DNA of 64,000 nt from Pseudomonas mandelii (GCF_900106065.1 NZ_LT629796.1:5680501-5744500), one strand, 5' to 3'; positions 28,020 through 36,871 are shown, numbered from the stretch's first letter. Notes: generated by a model from the letters alone, not told the origin. Made by a program: numbers and translations.

Positions 28020-28904
28020 ATGAGCCAATATCAACGCTTGTTACTCATCATCAACCCGGCCCTGCGCCATTCCCCAGCGATAAACCATGCGGCCGCTCTG
28101 GCCAAGGCCAGCGGCGCGAGCTTGCATATTGCTGCGCTTGTAAAGCCGTTGGAGATACTGTCACTGCTTGACGAAGGCGTGCAGGAAAAAGCCCGGGAAA
28201 GCTACCTTCAGGACCATCGCGACTGGCTGAAAAACCAGGCAACCAATCTCAATGCGCTGGGGCTCAAAGTGACGACAGAGGTGATGTGGGCCGACGACAT
28301 GAAGCAAGACATTCTTGATCACGTCACGGAAATGCAGCCCGACCTGCTGATCAAAGAAGTGCAGCACGAATCAGCGCTCAAACGCGCGTTCTTCACCCCG
28401 CTGGATTGGCATTTGTTGCGCCACTGCCCGATACCAGTCTATCTGGTGGGCGGCGGTGGTCATGCCTTGCCGCGCAAGGTCGTGGCGGCGGTTGACGCGT
28501 CGGATACGGCGCCTGCGGACAGCGAGCTGAACGAGCGGATCATTCAGCAAGCCACCAATCTGGCGTTGCAGTGCGATGCCGAGCTGCACCTGCTGTATGC
28601 CTGCGATCTTTCAGGGGTCTATCTGGCAGACATGGGGGGGCTGGCGCTTCCAGACATCACCAAAGAGTTGCGCACCACCGAGGAACAATCGTTCAGCAAA
28701 TTGGCCGGTCGGTACGGCGTCCCCTCTGACCGTCGGCATTTTGTTCTCGGACATCCGGTCGCGGCGTTGAGCGATTTTGCCAACGAGCAGCAGGTGGATG
28801 TGATCGTGATGGGCCGAGTCCAGTACCACGGCCTGGAGAAGCTGCTGGGCAGCACGACCGAACATATTCTGTACCAGGTGCCTTGCAGTGTTCTGGCAGT
28901 CTAG
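28020..28904 (+). CDS. Tandem universal stress protein 2 (UspE-like)
   Basis: A 294-residue double Usp-domain protein and close paralogue of the gene at 9442. Shared blocks include SPAINHAAALAKASGA, FFTPLDWHLLRHCP and VMGRVQYHGLEKLLGSTTEH; the last ends the second domain and carries the ATP-phosphate pattern. Upstream sequences of both genes, including two Anr boxes each and the GGAGTCAGA leader, are also alike, so the whole promoter-gene unit was duplicated. Likely cytoplasmic and induced when oxygen runs out. Confidence 0.9.
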   Translation: MSQYQRLLLIINPALRHSPAINHAAALAKASGASLHIAALVKPLEILSLLDEGVQEKARESYLQDHRDWLKNQATNLNALGLKVTTEVMWADDMKQDILDHVTEMQPDLLIKEVQHESALKRAFFTPLDWHLLRHCPIPVYLVGGGGHALPRKVVAAVDASDTAPADSELNERIIQQATNLALQCDAELHLLYACDLSGVYLADMGGLALPDITKELRTTEEQSFSKLAGRYGVPSDRRHFVLGHPVAALSDFANEQQVDVIVMGRVQYHGLEKLLGSTTEHILYQVPCSVLAV

Positions 28905-28961
28905 CCGGACAAGGCCATGGTGTAACGAAACGACAGGCGTCATCGCCTGAGGAGGTTTTTC

Positions 28962-29669
28962 ATGAGTCAAAGCCCCTCATTACAAACCACATTGGAGGAC
29001 CGGGCAGAAGCCGGTCGACGTCTGGTGGAACCGTTGCTCAAATACGCCCATCGACCCGATGTCATCGTCCTCGCCTTGCCCCGTGGCGGCGTTCCGGTTG
29101 CCTATGAAGTGGTCAAGGCCCTGGACGTGCGCCTGGACCTGATGCTGGTGCGCAAACTGGGCGTGCCGTCCAACCCCGAGTTCGCCATGGGTGCCATCGC
29201 CAGTGGCGGTATCCAGATCCGAAATGAAGAAGCGCTGCGGGCTCACCCGATTTCCCCGGCCGCATTCGACGCCGTGGTCGCGCGTGAAACACGGGAATTG
29301 CAGCGGCGGGAGCACCTGTACCGGGGCGCCCGGCCACCCTTGCAGCTCAAGGGGCAGGTGGTGATTCTGGTGGATGACGGCCTGGCGACGGGCGCCTCGA
29401 TGATGGCGGCGATCCGCGCGGTGCGTATGCAGGCACCTGCTCGTATCGTCGTTGCCGTACCGGTTGCGCCGCGGGAAACGGTGGACACGCTGAGCTTCGA
29501 AGTCGATGAGGTGATCTGCCCACTCATACCTGAATGGATGATGTCGATCGGGTATTGGTACTTGAGTTTCCCCCAGACCTCGGACGAAGAAGTCATTGAT
29601 TTGTTGCAACGGGCCTGGCAGCGAGAAGCCGCCACCGATTCCGCCTCGCGGGAACCTTTCGATGATTAA
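28962..29669 (+). CDS. Phosphoribosyltransferase-domain protein
   Basis: A 235-residue protein with a type I phosphoribosyltransferase core. VLALPRGGVPVAYEV near 27-41 and the canonical PRPP loop VILVDDGLATGASM near 136-149 are intact. MSIGYWYLSFPQTSDEEVIDLL near the end is typical of a group often fused to, or next to, alpha/beta hydrolase and erythromycin-esterase-like domains. The substrate base is unknown. It starts 57 bases after the Usp gene behind a GAGGAGG site and overlaps the next gene by 8 bases. Confidence 0.85.
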   Translation: MSQSPSLQTTLEDRAEAGRRLVEPLLKYAHRPDVIVLALPRGGVPVAYEVVKALDVRLDLMLVRKLGVPSNPEFAMGAIASGGIQIRNEEALRAHPISPAAFDAVVARETRELQRREHLYRGARPPLQLKGQVVILVDDGLATGASMMAAIRAVRMQAPARIVVAVPVAPRETVDTLSFEVDEVICPLIPEWMMSIGYWYLSFPQTSDEEVIDLLQRAWQREAATDSASREPFDD

Positions 29670-30318
29670 GCCTCAATCTCGACAGCTGGAATTGCGTGAG
29701 GTTGAGTTATCGGCCGATCTGCGTCTGCCGCTGCAGACTGACGGTCTGGTGATCTTCGTGCACGGTAGCGGCAGTGGCCGTCTGAGCCCACGCAATCAGT
29801 TTGTCGCAGAGTCCTTGGCCAAGCGGGGGCTGGCGTCGCTGCTGTTCGACCTGCTCACGGAGCCAGAGCAACGCCTGGACAACCTCACCGGGGAGCTGCG
29901 TTTCGATATTGCCTTGCTCGCCAGGCGACTGGTGGACGTCATCGACTGGGTCGGTCGGGACGTGGAGTTGCACTCGCTGCGAATCGGTCTGTTCGGCGCA
30001 AGCACCGGTGCTGCGGCGGCGTTGTTGGCGGCGGCCGTGCGCCCGGAGGTGGTGCATGCGGTGGTCAGCCGCGGAGGGCGCACCGACCTGGCGGGGGCGG
30101 CATTGTCGCAGGTGAGGGCACCCACTCTGCAAATCGTAGGTGCCCAGGACCCGGTGGTGCTCGAACTGAATGATCAAAGCAGTCAGGCCTTGCGGTGTGA
30201 GCAGCAGCTGGAAATTGTGGCGGGCGCGACTCATCTTTTCGAAGAACCTGGAGCCCTTGAAGAAGTCGCCAGACTCGCTGGCGACTGGTTCGAGAAGTAT
30301 TTGCACGACCCCGCCTGA
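29662..30318 (+). CDS. Dienelactone-hydrolase-like alpha/beta hydrolase
   Basis: A 218-residue alpha/beta hydrolase. The oxyanion HGSGSGRLSPRN loop lies near 32-43, the nucleophile elbow is GLFGASTGAAAA near 113-124 (Ser in GAST-G), followed by the acid in VGAQDPVV near 158 and the His in GATHLFEEPGAL near 194. The start ATG 29662 lies inside the phosphoribosyltransferase 3' end (8-base overlap), so translation is coupled. Substrate unknown. Confidence 0.85.
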   Translation: MIKPQSRQLELREVELSADLRLPLQTDGLVIFVHGSGSGRLSPRNQFVAESLAKRGLASLLFDLLTEPEQRLDNLTGELRFDIALLARRLVDVIDWVGRDVELHSLRIGLFGASTGAAAALLAAAVRPEVVHAVVSRGGRTDLAGAALSQVRAPTLQIVGAQDPVVLELNDQSSQALRCEQQLEIVAGATHLFEEPGALEEVARLAGDWFEKYLHDPA

Positions 30319-30334
30319 CAACGCCTGATCGGCC

Positions 30335-31702
30335 TCACACGCCAAACGGATAGGTTTCGTCTTCCGGTTCGAGTCTCTGGCTTTTCGGTAGCGCCAGTGC
30401 TGTCACGGGTTGGGTCTGTTCAATCCAGATCATGGCGTCGAACTGTTCGGCCAGCGTCGCTTCGAAGTAGTGACTGCCACGCTCGGTTTCAGGGCGGTAA
30501 ATCACCCCGATGGCCCGTTCCAGCAACGGTTTGGACAGCACACGGCGCAGCGCTTTGCGCGTTGGGTCTCGCCAGTCGGTCAATGACGCCGGCACACCCG
30601 CCTTGAGAAACTGGTGCTCCCAACTGTCCGGGCGAGAGGGCCGGATGTCCTTGATGAGCATGTCGCCGTCCCAGTCATCGGCTGCGGCCACCTGGCCACG
30701 GTCGGTGCTCATGCCGATCAGTACGGCATCGCGCCCATAAGCACTGCGGCACAGCTGACCGATGTTGAACTGACCCTTCCAGCCCATTTCCGTCGCAGCC
30801 GCGTTGCCGATATGAGAATTGTGCGCCCAGACCACGGCTTTGGCTTGTGGACCCCGGTGCTCAAGCAGTGCCCGAAGTGTGTCGAACATGTGCCGGTCAC
30901 GCAGGTTCCACGAGGCGGTCGACCCTCGATAAATCGCACGGTAATACTGTTCCGCCGCCTGCACCACCCGAGCGTTTTGCGCCGCATTGAAGAAGGCCTC
31001 GTCGTTCTGGATAAGCCCGGCCAGTTGTTCGGCCAGCATGGCGTCGAGCTGTTCAATCACCGGTTGCTCACAAGGCATCAAGCCGGCACGTTCGACGAAG
31101 TGACCATACAACGCGGGATCATCCTGCCAAGGGGTCAGACAGCCATAGCGCCGCCGGGCCTCGTGGGCCAGCTGTGGGTCGACCCGGTCCAGATAACTCA
31201 GCACCTCATGGATGGAGTTGCGCAAGCTGTAGACGTCCAGCCCGCGGAACTCGACGCGACGTTCAGTGGCGAGGGTGTGGTTGTAGAGATGCAGCCAGTG
31301 GGCGAATGCTCTCACGTCGGTGTTGCGCCACATCCAGGTCGGGAATCGGCTGAAGATGTGACGTTTCCACGCCGAGTGTGCCAACCCCCGGACATACTGG
31401 TCGACATGGCCGGCGTCCGGCCAGTCGGCTTCAACGGCCACAATGTTGAACCCGTGTTGCTCAATCAGCCTTTGGGTGATCGCTGCCCGGGTTCGATAAA
31501 AATCACTGGTGCCATGACTGGCCTCACCAATCATCACCACGCGCGCATCCGCATAGCGATCGAACATTTCACCAAAGGCGGATGAGTCCAGCGCCGGCAG
31601 AGGCTCAGCGTATTGGCGCAGAAGCGGTGCGATGGCAGCCTGGTCAATGTGCCGAGGTGAGCCATACAGGTTATCCAGCATGTCTTGGGAGGGTGTGTTC
31701 AT
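30335..31702 (-). CDS. Erythromycin-esterase-like (EreA/ChaN superfamily) protein
   Basis: A 455-residue member of the erythromycin esterase family. Catalytic-site residues are seen in MIGEASHGTSDFYRTRAA near 57 (Glu/His), VEADWPDAGHVDQY near 89, and WAHNSHIGNAA near 292 (His). Most members are not antibiotic esterases, and together with the adjacent phosphoribosyltransferase and hydrolase (domains fused in some bacteria) this one is more likely part of a metabolic or repair unit. It is convergent with the hydrolase (17-base gap). Confidence 0.83.
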   Translation of the reverse strand: MNTPSQDMLDNLYGSPRHIDQAAIAPLLRQYAEPLPALDSSAFGEMFDRYADARVVMIGEASHGTSDFYRTRAAITQRLIEQHGFNIVAVEADWPDAGHVDQYVRGLAHSAWKRHIFSRFPTWMWRNTDVRAFAHWLHLYNHTLATERRVEFRGLDVYSLRNSIHEVLSYLDRVDPQLAHEARRRYGCLTPWQDDPALYGHFVERAGLMPCEQPVIEQLDAMLAEQLAGLIQNDEAFFNAAQNARVVQAAEQYYRAIYRGSTASWNLRDRHMFDTLRALLEHRGPQAKAVVWAHNSHIGNAAATEMGWKGQFNIGQLCRSAYGRDAVLIGMSTDRGQVAAADDWDGDMLIKDIRPSRPDSWEHQFLKAGVPASLTDWRDPTRKALRRVLSKPLLERAIGVIYRPETERGSHYFEATLAEQFDAMIWIEQTQPVTALALPKSQRLEPEDETYPFGV

Positions 31703-31992
31703 GACCGTCGTCCCCGTAAGGGTGGGTTACCGCCAGCGGTATTGCGCTTGCGCACAACCGCCGGAGATCGATCCGCAGGTCCTCGACACATTGTGTTTAA
31801 ACGCAAACTTTTGTGTCGATTCATCACCTGTTTGATTATTCCTACGCCTTGCTCCAGATGAACAATTGAGTTTCGTCAATAAAGGGTGCAAAGGCTTGAG
31901 AGAAGGTGTCGGGGGCCAGATTCCTCGCCTGGCGGGTCAATAGGCCGCTTATATGAGTCGCCGGATCAAGGTGCTTCAACAGACCCGTTGTT

Positions 31993-32523
31993 TTACAGGT
32001 ACAGGCAGTGAATCACCTGACGGGTATCGTAGGGATCGTCGCGCGTCTCGAAGCCCAGTGATCTGGCCAGGTCGCGCATCGGGGCATTGCTGGAGGCGTC
32101 GAGCGCATACATCTGGTGAAAACCGTTCTTGCGCGCGGCCGTGATCAAATGTTCCAGCAATAGCGTACCCAAACCCAGACGCTTCCATTGATCGGCGACT
32201 GTCACCGTACATTCACACTTGTATTCGCCCGTGGCGACATACCGGCTGACGCCGATCTCGATCAATTGGCCATTTTCGTGGACCAGTGCGATGTATGCCA
32301 GGCACTGCTTGTTGCCGGGTTCGTTGCTCTGCATGAGAAAGCGCATGTGCCGGGACTCAGGGCACAGATGTTTGATGAAGCGGTACTCTCGCTCGCGGTC
32401 TTTTTCCGTCAGTTGCCGGATCAACACGTGACGACCATCCTTGAGCGCTTCGATCCAGTATTTCCCAGTGACTTTGGAATAGGCTTCAGAGGCCCGATCA
32501 TTATGGTCTTTGACAGTGAGCAT
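31993..32523 (-). CDS. GNAT-family N-acetyltransferase
   Basis: A 176-residue GNAT enzyme. The acetyl-CoA loop is WKRLGLGTLLLEHLITAA near 113-130, preceded by IGVSRYVATGEYKCECTVTVAD and followed by the motif-B part NAPMRDLARSLGFE. The N-terminal strand DGRHVLIRQLTEKDREREY is typical of acyltransferases linked to metabolic enzyme control. Acetylation of an acetyl-CoA synthetase is a possible job here, since one is encoded in the island (inference). GGAGG lies 8 bases before the ATG; an Anr-like box sits at 32613. Confidence 0.83.
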   Translation of the reverse strand: MLTVKDHNDRASEAYSKVTGKYWIEALKDGRHVLIRQLTEKDREREYRFIKHLCPESRHMRFLMQSNEPGNKQCLAYIALVHENGQLIEIGVSRYVATGEYKCECTVTVADQWKRLGLGTLLLEHLITAARKNGFHQMYALDASSNAPMRDLARSLGFETRDDPYDTRQVIHCLYL

Positions 32524-32612
32524 GATGCGATCCTCCAGCCGTCTTCATAGGTTGGCGCGCAGTGGCAAATCTCGCGATTCACTTCTTTCTACTCCGCTGA
32601 CTGCGCCTGAAT

Positions 32613-32626
32613 ATGATCTGGATCAG
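32613..32626 (-). promoter_or_regulatory. Anr/FNR-like box for the GNAT gene
   Basis: ATGATCTGGATCAG keeps the TGAT-N4-ATCA core and its symmetry but lacks both outer pairs. Centred at -41.5, it predicts a leftward start near 32578, 55 bases before the ATG. Confidence 0.5.
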
Positions 32627-32659
32627 ATCTCTTGTGACAGTGCACTCAATTGCCTGGAT

Positions 32660-32673
32660 TTGATGTAAATCAA
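32660..32673 (+). promoter_or_regulatory. Anr/FNR box (perfect palindrome) for Usp gene 3
   Basis: TTGATGTAAATCAA is an exact match. Predicted rightward start near 32708, 40 bases before the Usp ATG. Confidence 0.75.
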
Positions 32674-32747
32674 ACAGGCATAGGGCGCAACGAGCGCAGT
32701 CTTTGAACATGGCCACGCTATGGGCCGGTGTATAGACGAGGTGTGTC

Positions 32748-33674
32748 ATGGCCCACTATCAACGCTTGCTGCTGATCGCCAACCCAAACCTCAAAGAGGC
32801 CCCAGCCTTGCTGCGTGCCATCGCCCTGGCCAGGGCCAGTGGAGCCATGCTGGATGTACGAGCCTTTATCGAACCGGCGGCCATGGCGCATGTGTGGGAA
32901 GAGAACAGAGACGAGGAGGGGGACCAGCGATATCAGCGCCATTATCTCCACTGGAGGGACCAGACACTTCAGGGGCTCAATGCACAGGGATTGGACGTGA
33001 ACGTGCAAGTTGTCTTCACCTGCGAACCACTGCTCGACATCGTGAAGTGTGTAGAAGAGCTCAAGCCCGACCTGGTCATCAAGGATGTCACGGTGGACCC
33101 GGTACTTGGACGGGTGTTCGTCACACCTCTGGATTACCATTTGCTGCGCGGGTGTCCCGTTGCGTTGCACCTGGTCAACCAGGTCCATGATGAGTTGCCT
33201 CATCAGATCGTCGCCGCTGTGGACCTGTTTGATACGGTCACACAAATCCGTGATGTGAACGATGCCATTATTCAGGCAGCTCATACGCTGGCCGTGCAAT
33301 GCGACGCATCGCTGCACCTGCTTTACGCCTATGACTTATCGCCTGCATTCAATGGCGATACGCCGCTGATCACCGGCTGCTGGAATGTGGCCTTCATGGA
33401 TGAGTTGCGAGCGTCCCTTCATCAGGCCTTCAACACCCTGGCTGAGCGCTATGGCATTGCTCCAGAGCGCCGGCATTTTTTCATGGGGCTGCCGATGCCG
33501 GTGATCAGTGCATTTGTCGATGATTACCAGGCTGACGTCGTGGTGATGGGCACCTTGCATCGGGTGGGTACTAATCGATTCATCGGCAGCACTATGGAGC
33601 GCGCGCTGTATTCGTTGCAGGGCAGCATTCTGGCGGTCAGACAATCAGACTCGTTCGTGGAAGAGAAGATGTGA
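32748..33674 (+). CDS. Tandem universal stress protein 3 (UspE-like)
   Basis: A 308-residue double Usp-domain protein, more distant from the other two. The first domain begins YQRLLLIANPNLKEAPALL; FVTPLDYHLLRGCPVAL ends it. The second ends VVMGTLHRVGTNRFIGSTMERAL, which keeps the G-x9-GST phosphate-binding pattern. A charged tail (SDSFVEEKM) extends beyond the domain. It may be transcribed with the P-type ATPase downstream, although 223 bases separate them. Confidence 0.9.
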   Translation: MAHYQRLLLIANPNLKEAPALLRAIALARASGAMLDVRAFIEPAAMAHVWEENRDEEGDQRYQRHYLHWRDQTLQGLNAQGLDVNVQVVFTCEPLLDIVKCVEELKPDLVIKDVTVDPVLGRVFVTPLDYHLLRGCPVALHLVNQVHDELPHQIVAAVDLFDTVTQIRDVNDAIIQAAHTLAVQCDASLHLLYAYDLSPAFNGDTPLITGCWNVAFMDELRASLHQAFNTLAERYGIAPERRHFFMGLPMPVISAFVDDYQADVVVMGTLHRVGTNRFIGSTMERALYSLQGSILAVRQSDSFVEEKM

Positions 33675-33897
33675 TCGCAGCGTTAACGCACGCCTTGCTT
33701 CAGCCTTTTGCACTGTCTAGTCCTGAAACAGGTTTACACCTGGTTCGTCCGGGCACAACCGCGACTTCTGTTGTGTCCAGCGCTGAAATTGCGGCGCGCC
33801 GGGGACACGAAAGACATTCGAGTCCTAAGCTATACCTCGATGAGCGACAGCTGTTTTACAGCGAGGCCTGCAAATCGCTTTTGAGGAACTCACTTCG

Positions 33898-36180
33898 ATG
33901 CTCAGTAAGTGGCTGGACCCTGTTCTGTTGCTGCTCACCGCACTGACGCTGCTGGCCGGCGGCATTGCGTATGTTGCGCAAGCACCTGATTGGGCATCGA
34001 GGTGCTGGGCCGCCGGAAGTCTGGTGATGGCTGCGGTACTGCTCCTTGAAATCGTCAGGCGCCTGGCCCGGCGCGAGGCCGGTGTCGACCTGATCGCGCT
34101 GCTGTCGATCACTGCCGCCCTGGTCTTTGATCAGACACTGGTGGCAGCGGTGATTGCGTTAATGCTGGCGACCGGACGGACCCTGGAGTTTTTCACCAAG
34201 CAACGCGCCGACCGTGAGCTTCGTGCGCTCATCGACCGGGCGCCACGTTTTGCCTGGCTGCAGGAGGAGGGCGGCTTACGCGAGATCCCCGTTGAGCAGG
34301 TCCAGCTGAATCAGACATTGCTGGTGCGGCTGGGGGAGGTGATACCGGTCGACGGTCGGTTGCTAAGTCCTGCGGCCATTCTGGACGAATCGGCGCTCAG
34401 CGGTGAGTCGTTGCCCGTCACCCGTCGAGAAGGAGAGCAACTGCCCAGCGGCGTTTCCAATGTCGGTGCCCCCATCCTGATAATCGCCACGCGAACGGCC
34501 GCGCAGAGTACCTATGCCGGCATAGTGCGGCTGGCCGAGGAGGCACGTCGTTCACGCGCACCTTTCGTGCGCCTGGCCGACCGCTATGCATTGTTCTTCA
34601 TCCCGCTGACGTTGCTGATTGCCGGATTGGCCTGGCAATTGAGTGGTGATCCTTTGCGAGCGCTGGCGGTACTGGTGGTGGCCACACCTTGCCCTTTGAT
34701 TCTGGCCGTACCGATTGCCATCATGTCGGGGATTTCCAGGGCAGCGCGGCGCGGGATACTGATCAAGGACGGCGTGACCCTGGAAGCGTTGGCCGGAGTC
34801 AAGCAGGTGTTCCTCGACAAGACCGGCACGCTGACCAGCGGCCATGCCCGTCTGCAGTCGATAGAGGTCAACGGACTGGTCGATCCGCAGCGCCTGCTTG
34901 GCCTGGCCGCTTCGCTGGCGCAGGCCTCGACGCACCCTGTCTCCCAGGCCATCGTTGAGGCGGCGCATCAGCGTCAATTGCCTCTGAGCGTCCCACAGGA
35001 AGTAGAAGAAAGCCCCGGCTCTGGACTTTGTGGGCAAGTCGATGGCGTGCAGGTGCGTTTCGGCTCGTTGTCTTTCGCTCACAAAGACGCCCCTGAAACT
35101 GACTGGGTCGCCGCCATGCTGCGCCACATGGATTACCTGGCGTGCAGTGGAAGCTTCATCGATGTGGATGGGCAACTCGCGGGCCTGCTGGTTTTCTCGG
35201 ACAAGGTTCGGCGCGAAACGCCACAGACTCTGCATCGACTGCGTAATCGGGGCATCGAAAAGATAGTCATGCTCACCGGGGATCGCCTGGAAACCGCCGA
35301 GATGATTGCGCTATCTGCCGGGATTGACGAGCTGCGTGCCGGGTTGACCCCTGAGGATAAAGTGCGTGCTGTACAGGAAGGTTGCCTGCGCACCAGCACA
35401 CTGATGGTCGGTGATGGCATCAACGATGCCCCGGCCCTGGCGGCGGCCACCGTCGGCGTAGCCATGGGGGCCAGCGGTGCCACTGCTTCTGCACAAGCCG
35501 CAGGTGTTGTGTTGCTGGTGGATCGGCTGGATCGTCTGGTCGAGGCGCTGGACATTGCCCGACGCACCCGCTACATCGCCCGTCAGGGTGTGCTGGTCGG
35601 CATGGGGATGTCGTTGCTGGCCATGGCGGTGGCGGCCCTCGGTTACCTGCCGCCGCTGATTGGCGCCGTGGTGCAGGAGGGTATCGACGTGGTGATTATC
35701 CTTAACGCCTTGCGGGCACTGGGGCCGTTGTGGGTGCTGAGGAAACGAAAGCTTGCCGCAGAACATATCGATCGCCTGCAAGATGAACACCAGCAACTCT
35801 CCACCGTACTGAGCGATCTGCATCAACTGGCCAATGACTTCGCCCGGCGTCCACTGGCGCAAGCACAGACCGACCTGGTGCAACTGGTCGACAAGCTGCA
35901 AACATCACTGGCGCAGCATGAACACGAAGATGAAAACATACTGTACCCGCTGCTGACGCGAAGCATGCCGGGCGAGGACCCGATGTCGGCTATGAGCCAC
36001 GCTCACCGGGAGATTTTTCGCCTTATCCATTTACTGACGCGCATGAGTAACGACTTCAGTTCCGACCCCGCAACGGCATCTGCTGATGAGATCCAGCATC
36101 AGTTGATTCGTCTGGATACCCTCGTGCGACTGCACTTTGATCAGGAGGAGGAACTGTTTCGTTATCTGGATTGGCGCTAG
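33898..36180 (+). CDS. P1B-type cation ATPase with C-terminal hemerythrin domain
   Basis: A 760-residue heavy-metal-type P-ATPase. The ion site is TPCP with Cys265, the phosphorylated Asp307 lies in DKTGTLTSG, and the hinge is MVGDGINDAPAL near 503. There is no N-terminal CxxC metal domain; the protein starts directly with membrane helices. After the last helices (ends NALRALGPLWVL) residues 622-760 form a hemerythrin/HHE-like helical bundle with iron-ligand candidates His631, His674, Glu678 region, AHREIF and HFDQEEELF. That domain could sense oxygen or iron and gate transport (inference). The ion is not predictable. Confidence 0.87.
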   Translation: MLSKWLDPVLLLLTALTLLAGGIAYVAQAPDWASRCWAAGSLVMAAVLLLEIVRRLARREAGVDLIALLSITAALVFDQTLVAAVIALMLATGRTLEFFTKQRADRELRALIDRAPRFAWLQEEGGLREIPVEQVQLNQTLLVRLGEVIPVDGRLLSPAAILDESALSGESLPVTRREGEQLPSGVSNVGAPILIIATRTAAQSTYAGIVRLAEEARRSRAPFVRLADRYALFFIPLTLLIAGLAWQLSGDPLRALAVLVVATPCPLILAVPIAIMSGISRAARRGILIKDGVTLEALAGVKQVFLDKTGTLTSGHARLQSIEVNGLVDPQRLLGLAASLAQASTHPVSQAIVEAAHQRQLPLSVPQEVEESPGSGLCGQVDGVQVRFGSLSFAHKDAPETDWVAAMLRHMDYLACSGSFIDVDGQLAGLLVFSDKVRRETPQTLHRLRNRGIEKIVMLTGDRLETAEMIALSAGIDELRAGLTPEDKVRAVQEGCLRTSTLMVGDGINDAPALAAATVGVAMGASGATASAQAAGVVLLVDRLDRLVEALDIARRTRYIARQGVLVGMGMSLLAMAVAALGYLPPLIGAVVQEGIDVVIILNALRALGPLWVLRKRKLAAEHIDRLQDEHQQLSTVLSDLHQLANDFARRPLAQAQTDLVQLVDKLQTSLAQHEHEDENILYPLLTRSMPGEDPMSAMSHAHREIFRLIHLLTRMSNDFSSDPATASADEIQHQLIRLDTLVRLHFDQEEELFRYLDWR

Positions 36181-36190
36181 AAGATCAAGT

Positions 36191-36260
36191 CGCGCGCGTT
36201 AGGACTACGACGTGATCGGTCACTACGCGCGCCCGGCCCGGCGTCCGTTGCACCGCATAA
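36191..36260 (+). pseudogene. Nitrilase 3'-end remnant
   Basis: The frame corresponds to the last residues of the nitrilase at 4023-4946 ([12 protein letters not shown] then PGVRFTT in the intact gene), but 35 bases are missing inside and nothing upstream belongs to a nitrilase. It is the leftover of the core gene end in the right repeat copy. Confidence 0.85.
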
Positions 36261-36285
36261 CCGTCACTGGTTGAACAGCATCACC

Positions 36286-36383
36286 CCTGTGGGAGCGAGC
36301 CTGCTCGCGAAGACGGAGTGTCAGTCAATGCATGTGTTTTCTGACACACCGCATTCGCGAGCAGGCTCGCTCCCACAGGGGAT
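36286..36383. repeat. REPIN hairpin, right copy
   Basis: Arms GGGAGCGAGCCTGCTCGCGA and complement GCGAGCAGGCTCGCTCCCAC surround a 40-base loop (36313-36352), which is inverted compared with the left copy at 4999-5038. Confidence 0.85.
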
Positions 36384-36385
36384 AT

Positions 36386-36871
36386 TCATTGTCGGTATGA
36401 CCGAGTTCCGGCTGTCGACCCCGGCAAACTCAGCTTCCCGGTGTCCACGAAGCGCACCGTTCCAAACAAGCCGCCCGCCAGTTTGCCGCGTAACACGTAG
36501 GGAAGATTATTCAGTGTCTGCGTCTGGCTCAGCCCCAACGTCTGGCGTAACACCGAGAACGCCGAAACGCTCACCGGCACGCTCAGCACGGTTTCGGAAA
36601 AGCGTGCAATCGAGCCCGACTGATCGCTGACGCCGGACGCCAGTGGCTGGCCATTGACTTCCAGATCCAGCGCCACGCCGTTGTAGTCGATCGGCGTTTC
36701 GTTGGGGTTCTGTACCCGGATCTTCACGGCAAAGCGCACTTCCATATCCTGGCTTTGCAGCGGCTCGATGCCGACCACGTTGATGTTCAACGGATCGCGA
36801 TGGGGGAAGAGGGCGCAGGCGCTCAGGGAGAGCAACAGCAGAGAAAGGATGACGGCGTGGACGCTGCGCAT
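36386..36871 (-). CDS. LEA type 2 / WHy-domain lipoprotein
   Basis: A 161-residue lipoprotein. The signal peptide runs to the lipobox LSLSAC (Cys about 19), followed by a Water-stress/Hypersensitive-response (LEA_2) beta-sandwich domain with VVGIEPLQSQDMEVRFAV and VQNPNETPIDYNGVALD. Such proteins are periplasmic, membrane-anchored and linked to desiccation tolerance in some bacteria; function here is unproven. Its 3' half lies in the right direct repeat, and a broken copy of that half is at 5072-5324. The gene itself is complete. Confidence 0.88.
   Translation of the reverse strand: MRSVHAVILSLLLLSLSACALFPHRDPLNINVVGIEPLQSQDMEVRFAVKIRVQNPNETPIDYNGVALDLEVNGQPLASGVSDQSGSIARFSETVLSVPVSVSAFSVLRQTLGLSQTQTLNNLPYVLRGKLAGGLFGTVRFVDTGKLSLPGSTAGTRSYRQ

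Larger units (their letters stand above)
36191..36653. repeat. Right long direct repeat bounding the island
   Basis: Imperfect copy of 4842-5324 in the same orientation. It begins CGCGCGCGTTA, carries the nitrilase 3' end with a 35-base deletion, the REPIN with its loop inverted, and then the LEA gene, which continues intact beyond the repeat. The copy ends at TGGCTGGCCA (36644-36653). Confidence 0.9.

Noticed and set aside
30335..31702. Macrolide resistance by erythromycin esterase
   Set aside because: The family is broad and mostly not resistance enzymes; the neighbours suggest metabolism.
31866..31879. Anr-like site TTGAGTTTCGTCAA
   Set aside because: Two mismatches in the conserved half-sites and no well-placed gene start; too weak to call.
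36271..36630. 119-residue plus-strand ORF
   Set aside because: It reads through the REPIN and the antisense of the LEA gene; the matching left frame (4957-5172) is a repeat copy, not conservation.
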